DNA of 64,000 bases, taken from positions 141,633 through 205,632 of the forward strand of contig BAAHQB010000307.1 of NCBI GenBank assembly GCA_054601695.1. The letters are read 5' to 3'. Positions 1 to 64,000 of this stretch are shown here, one piece after another (position 1 is the stretch's first letter; every line of letters starts with the position of its first letter). This DNA is from Amorphochlora amoebiformis (taxonomy: Eukaryota; Cercozoa; Chlorarachniophyceae). The notes under the pieces were generated by a model. The model had not been told where the DNA came from. It worked only from the letters and a program-made list of their open reading frames with translations, and made no database searches. The translations under genes were made by a program, and so were the position numbers.

Positions 1-36
1 GTTATTACTATTATTACTATTATTATTATTATTATA

Positions 37-72
<36 letters not shown>
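1..72. repeat. (ATT)n trinucleotide microsatellite
   Basis: A near-pure ATT/TTA tract opens the window and passes into (AT)n. Similar trinucleotide tracts occur at 3026-3118, 23977-24032 and 63375-63435, always next to (AT)n. Confidence 0.95.
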
Positions 73-3814
<3,742 letters not shown>

Positions 3815-4122
3815 TCCTGTCCGATTGGAAGCGAAAATGGGGCGGGGGAGCTCCGGAACGGGTGGGACGCCATTCTTTTCGGGAGCAGCCGCAGAATTAT
3901 TTTTATATATCTATTCCATTCCATTCCATATATGTATATATGTATATATGTATATGTATATATCCAGATATCTAATCATTAATATACTTAAACTAGCATT
4001 TTCGCGGGTGTCTACCGCGCTAGCTCCGTTGCCAGCCTCGGACCCCCGTGCAGGACCGCAGCCCGGGGCATCTCGACGGGTAAATTTCAGCGCCAAGTGT
4101 TCGGGATATTCCGATTGTCAAG
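3815..4122. promoter_or_regulatory. Bidirectional promoter, left-edge gene / CDF gene
   Basis: About 308 bp separate the proposed minus-strand ATG (3814) from the CDF ATG (4123). It is one of the few stretches free of long microsatellites apart from a short TATATG run at 3928-3963, and is GC-rich at 3835-3895 and 4005-4080. No TATA box can be singled out. The role is inferred from position. Confidence 0.45.
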
Positions 4123-19818
<15,696 letters not shown>

Positions 19819-20329
19819 CTTTGCGGCTATTGAAAAACTAAAATTTCAACCGTTGCGATCATAGCAAGCCTATAAGTGAATGCTTTTATAATAAAAAGAT
19901 ATATATTATATATATGTGTGTGTACGTCGTGTGTGGCTTATTTAATCTAGTTAATGTATATATCTAGATGTACATATCTAGATATATATTATGTATATAT
20001 GATATTTATTATGGCTAACGGTAGAATATTGATACTACTAGACTAGTGATCATGCTTAGCTAGTCAGTATATAAACAAATTGTTCATGTCCATGAATTCT
20101 TCTACTTTTTCTAGAGTTTATCAAAAATTTAAGTGATAATTCACGCATGTCTAGATGTACCCGTTCTCTAGGTTCTACTGAGTCTATATCCCCAAATCAT
20201 TTAGATATATATTCAATGACTGGATTAACATCATGTCTATCCATCATATACTAGTATAGTCACAGCTAGTATATCTAGTATATGAGAGTATATCTAATAT
20301 ATATATTATATTATTTTATATATATATCT

Positions 20330-20367
<38 letters not shown>

Positions 20368-20495
20368 TATACATATATATTTACTAGATTTAAATGTATA
20401 TGTATACAAATATATCAAAACAACAAACTCAACTACAATTGCAAGATCTTCTATAATCTAAAACTTAGACTTATTCAACGCTACGCTACCCGCTA
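19819..20495. other. Convergent intergenic region, CDF / LARS
   Basis: About 680 bp between the CDF stop (19818) and the LARS stop (20496). AT-rich with many CTAG/TCTAGA words and one (AT)n run at 20326-20370. No open frame or RNA gene is seen; terminators for both genes must lie here. Confidence 0.6.
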
Positions 20496-25422
<4,927 letters not shown>

Positions 25423-25698
25423 CTCGGTTATAGCGTCGAAGAGACTCCCGTACGAACCTCTGCGCCAGCCACGGCTTTCCGTGCTTATTCCCACGGAGAT
25501 ATCTTTGGAGAGTATCTCGAGTCAATCTCTGAATAACCTAGCTGATATTGTCGGGGGAATTTCAGTCAATCTGTCCCGCCCATGTCCCAGGGTCCGCAAT
25601 CACCTTCCTGTCTCATTGGATTTGCAGTGTTCCCTGCTGCGCTGTGAGCGAGAAGCTGCTGCTGGCCCTGTGGGCAAGCCAATTATCGTTCAGAATCC
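25423..25698. promoter_or_regulatory. Bidirectional promoter, LARS / SSL1
   Basis: 276 bp between two divergent start codons, free of microsatellites. The LARS frame stays open until a TGA near 25527, so core promoter elements of SSL1 probably lie in 25530-25690. Inferred from position; no clear box was identified. Confidence 0.5.
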
Positions 25699-36919
<11,221 letters not shown>

Positions 36920-36978
36920 GGTACTTTTATATTCATGAATATTGTAGACATACAACTACATGTACCTGTATATTTGCT

Positions 36979-37022
<44 letters not shown>

Positions 37023-37124
37023 CAGTACACATAATTAAATTTATACATGGATATGTTTATATTCATAAATATATATACATATACGCATGTGTATGTGATT
37101 TACCGTGATTTTATACAAAACAAT

Positions 37125-37177
<53 letters not shown>

Positions 37178-38116
37178 TATATATATGTATTTATAAAAAT
37201 ATATATATATACATACATATATAACAGGATGTCTGTCCACAACATAAGTACATAAGCATAGATCTGACGGATTAGCGATTGATTCGATAGAGTATTCCTA
37301 CGTACTATTTCCGCATCTACTCACACATTTTCTAGATTTTTGGTCTATTTTGAGATGTTCAAGGTTATGACAACTAGTGTAATCATCTCAAGTTCGTTCA
37401 ATCATCGCTCTCTGATCTCAGACTTAGCGTCATCATACAATACTATTGTTATCTCACACTTAGCGCCATCATATAATACTATTCATATGTAAAGTCTAAC
37501 TTATATATCTATGATAGCAATATCTCTAGTATCTACTAGTCTAGAATATTCTAGGTCTAATGGGTATTGTCTAGATTGTACAGAAGTAACAGAACTACTA
37601 GAACTAGTTACTAGTTTAAACCGTGACCAACTTGCTAAACATTGATTCAGGAAGGTTTAGCGAATAATTGTTTTCGAACATTCTAGATATTTGATATCCA
37701 CATACTAGCATAATCTAGATATTCTCGGGTTCGACTCTACTAGTCTAACTAGTCTAACATTAGTCGTTTACAACCAAATTACAAGTAATTCAGTTACGAA
37801 CTTACGATGGCCCTCGATATAATCAGGTTGAGTCTCGTGATATCCAGTAACCTTGTAGCAAGTACTCGGTTCTATAGCTACGTTCACTACGAATCTAACA
37901 TATTTAGGATAAAATATCTAGATATGGCACATATTTTATCGCGATATATATCTAGATATCTAGATCTAGAGATATGTCCATCGACAATATCATTTAGGCC
38001 GCTGGATCAGTCAAAACTAACTTACACTAGTTACAATACATCAACATGAGGTCCGTAGTTATAGCTGGCCAACATGTCTAGCCTAGACTAAGGCGCAGGA
38101 ATTTCTAACTAGGGTG
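36920..38116. other. Convergent intergenic region, SSL1 / histone-fold gene
   Basis: About 1.2 kb. (AT)n at 36980-37020 and 37135-37190, then about 850 bp of AT-rich but non-microsatellite DNA dense in CTAG words. An 80-codon open frame at 37807-38049 has no recognisable features and is not called a gene. Confidence 0.55.
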
Positions 38117-45340
<7,224 letters not shown>

Positions 45341-45400
45341 GTGGACGTATCGGCATCCAGTAGAAAATAAAAACGCGTACTCCAATCGTCGCGCCAGCCT
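45341..45400. promoter_or_regulatory. Very short bidirectional promoter, histone-fold / SWIB genes
   Basis: Only 60 bp lie between the two divergent ATGs (45340 minus, 45401 plus). The 5' UTRs must be tiny or overlap. An AAAATAAAAA run lies at 45364-45373. Confidence 0.55.
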
Positions 45401-46362
45401 ATGTCGACCGTCAGCGACGAGAAGCTGAGGAAGGCGGTCCGAGAGTATCTACTGAATGCTGACCTGAATACTGTGACTCCTAAGGGGGTGAGAAAGGCTC
45501 TGGAGGAAAAGTTCGAGATCAAGCTGAGGAATAGAAAAGACTTCATAAAATCCTGCGCGGTTTCGGAAATGGATAAGATTGAGGAAGAGAGAGCAAAGGC
45601 GAACGGCGATGAGGGGGAAGAAGACGATGAGGAGGATAGCAGCAGCGACGATAAACCCATCATACCCAGGAAAGGGACTCGAAAGGCCCGCAAGGTGCCT
45701 CCGGCAGTAAACAAGACGGAAGTGACCACTTTCGAGGACAATGGGGTATGTATCACCACAACATACCTGTGCTGACTCGCTGTACAAACTGACATACTTG
45801 CACATGTACATAGGTCTACTACTCGCGCACCGGTCGCCCACAGCGGAGAAGTCAAGCGAAGAAGCAAATTGCGTCGCAGATGCGCAAATCGCGGAAGCGC
45901 AAGTCCTCAACGAACAGGGAGAGCAGCGACAAAAAGAGGCGTACGGGATTCAACAAACTCATGATAGTAAACACAGAAAGCCTTCGTGACTTCTTTGGCG
46001 AAGCCAAGATTGGTCGCAACGACGCCTGCAAGAAGATTCGTCAGTATTGCATCGAGAACAGCCTGATTAATCAAAAAGACAAGAGGTCCCTTTCCATGCA
46101 TGTAACCTCACGAAAAACCTCCTAGTTTTACGTGGACTTCACTAACGAGATTCCCCATCCTGTTGCCCCCCTGTTCCGAACTTGTACGTGCATCTGAACC
46201 TCCCTCTCGTCGTCTTATGCCTCTTTTTTATTTTATGGAATACTTTACAGAGAGTATATGCTGGACGAAACCCTCCAGGATATCTTCAAGGTCAAAAAGC
46301 TCACCATGTTCTCCCTGCAAAAAAAATTGAGCCAACACTTGAAGGACCCGGACCTGTGCTGA
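45401..46362 (+). CDS. DEK_C + SWIB/MDM2 domain chromatin protein
   Basis: Three exons: 45401-45745, 45814-46101 and 46255-46362, 741 nt, 246 residues. N-terminal DEK_C-type helical domain (LRKAVREYLLNADLNTVTPK, then VRKALEEKFEIKL) at residues 6-45. An acidic stretch (EGEEDDEEDSSSDD) and a basic linker with nuclear-localisation character (RKSRKRKSS) follow. The SWIB domain begins GFNKLMIVNTESLRDFFGEA and ends LDETLQDIFKVKKLTMFSLQ-KKLSQHL. This order is known from fungal Tri1/Uaf30-like and plant SWIB proteins, which act in chromatin or rDNA transcription. The last junction is uncertain: 46102-46254 is used here with acceptor AGAGAG|TAT; a 24-nt intron with an extra exon is an alternative. Confidence 0.85.
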
Positions 46363-59471
<13,109 letters not shown>

Positions 59472-59795
59472 TACATGTGATCCGTCGTAATTTAGGAGAA
59501 TTTCTAATATTTTTATCATCCTCATCGATGTAAATGATTTATCAAATTGTCGACAGTGTATATATATATATATATATATATATCATAGTATTATGATATA
59601 TAGGATATATATATATATATGTAAATTAGTGAGTTTATCGAAATAACTCGACAGTTACGGTTACAATCCTATTCCGGTTTACAACCGTTAATTTACCTAG
59701 TTTACAGCACATCCAGCACGTGACATATATGTTGATGCTAATGTCTGGAGTATCGGTTCAACCATACACACACACACATGCTGGATATGTATGTG

Positions 59796-59827
<32 letters not shown>

Positions 59828-59872
59828 ATTGACTCTCTAGACTCTAAATAGCGTATAAATACTAACATATAT

Positions 59873-59904
<32 letters not shown>

Positions 59905-60340
59905 CTAGATATGTATAAATATATATATATATCTACTATATATATATAGATATATCTATCTAGGGTATTATAGACGTATTCTAGGTATTCCCTTTCACAT
60001 GCAGTGATCAGCTATAGGTTAAATACCAGATGGATACACTATATATATCAGATCAATACCCCAGACACTCATAGGTACTCTCTAGACTCTAGGTATGCTA
60101 GTATAGACAACCGTTCGGATAAAGTAACGCTCTAATTCCAAGTTAACTTAAATTTATTAAATCGCTTGCTAGATAGTACCGTCAACTAGGTCAAGTATAA
60201 CATTTCTCTTCTCTCTTTCACACGTGTCACAGCTGTGGCTACACGTGTCACAGCTTTGGCTACACGTGTCACAGCTGTGGCTACACGTGTAATAGCTATA
60301 TACTACTCTGAGATACTCTAGATATTAAATCTAACTATGA
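59472..60340. other. Convergent intergenic region, GT90 / TRM10
   Basis: AT-rich ordinary DNA with short (AT)n runs. At 60217-60294 a 21-bp unit (TACACGTGTCACAGCTGTGG C) is repeated about 3.5 times; CACGTG words also occur at 48130-48180. No open frame is convincing. Confidence 0.55.
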
Positions 60341-60507
60341 TGATTGTTCGTGGATATCCCTTTGGGCGCTGGGAGGGTCTGATATATATATATACACACA
60401 TACATACATATTTATATATATACATGTATACATGTATATGTATACATGTGTATATAATACACATACACATATATACATAGATAGAAAACATATATACACA
60501 CACATAT

Positions 60508-60658
<151 letters not shown>

Positions 60659-60669
60659 TACATGTGAAC

Positions 60670-63493
<2,824 letters not shown>

Positions 63494-63545
<52 letters not shown>

Positions 63546-63755
63546 TTATGTATATTGATATGTATTGTTGCACATCTATGTATGCTGTAATACATACATG
63601 TGTATATATGTATATATATGTGTATACATATATGTATGTATACATAAATATATACGTGTACATATATATATGTATATATATATAATATAATATATATATA
63701 TATAATAATAATAATAGTATATATACATATATATACATATATATATATATATATA

Positions 63756-63791
<36 letters not shown>

Positions 63792-63835
63792 GGATACATA
63801 TATACACGTACATGCATATACACATGTATTTATCT

Positions 63836-63878
<43 letters not shown>

Positions 63879-63957
63879 TCCCATGCACACGCATATATAT
63901 ACGACAATATATTTAAACCCAAATCCGTCCTCATATATATACATACAATATATATAT

Positions 63958-63989
<32 letters not shown>

Positions 63990-64000
63990 GTGTATATACA
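63494..64000. repeat. (AT)n and mixed microsatellite to the right edge
   Basis: (AT)n with TATG/CATA variants and short (AAT)n. No exon of the TRM10 gene could be identified, apart from unplaced islands near 63560-63600 and 63900-63930. Confidence 0.8.

Noticed and set aside
37807-38049. 80-codon frame between SSL1 and the histone-fold gene
   Set aside because: No family features, AT-rich codon use, convergent intergenic position.

Overview
This window is nuclear DNA from a eukaryote, probably unicellular. It carries split genes with GT-AG spliceosomal introns, interstitial TTAGGG/CCCTAA arrays, a standard genetic code (TAA, TAG and TGA all end genes here) and exons of near-balanced base composition. 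The exons sit in a sea of (AT)n microsatellite. I cannot name the species from sequence alone.

Most long open frames are microsatellite noise (IYIYIY, SLSLSL, LGLGLG). Joining short stretches of ordinary sequence that lie between an AG and a GT recovers seven recognisable genes, one unidentified gene and a broken transposon. From left to right: an unidentified minus-strand gene (3814 to 874, running off the left edge); a Mn-type cation diffusion facilitator on + (4123-19818, 19 exons); cytosolic leucyl-tRNA synthetase on - (25422-20496, 5 exons); the TFIIH p44/SSL1 subunit on + (25699-36919, about 16 exons); a histone-fold protein, perhaps a SAGA/TFIID subunit, on - (45340-38117, 16 exons); a DEK_C + SWIB chromatin protein on + (45401-46362); a GT90 (CAP10/POGLUT-like) glycosyltransferase on + (47914-59471, 16 exons); and the 3' half of a TRM10 tRNA m1 methyltransferase on - (63076-60670). 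A decayed Harbinger-like transposon lies in an intron of the CDF gene. In the CDF, LARS, histone-fold and GT90 models the exon lengths and phases add up to whole open frames, with one doubtful junction in CDF.

Three pairs are head-to-head with 60-308 bp between start codons; the pairs meet tail-to-tail across 0.7-1.2 kb. Introns near these promoters are short (down to 26 nt), while distal introns are filled by (AT)n, (CT)n, telomeric arrays and minisatellites.

The most unusual feature is what I call exon-edge ladders. Partial copies of an exon's 5' edge (with its AG) lie upstream of the intact exon, and copies of its 3' edge (with its GT) lie downstream. Each copy is separated by (AT)n or telomeric repeat. 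I counted about 60 such copies in six genes on both strands and saw no exception to the orientation rule. In SSL1 one exon survives only as two overlapping halves split by (AT)n. In CDF one exon carries a 75-bp ladder of its 5' edge on one side and a telomere-spaced ladder of its 3' edge on the other.
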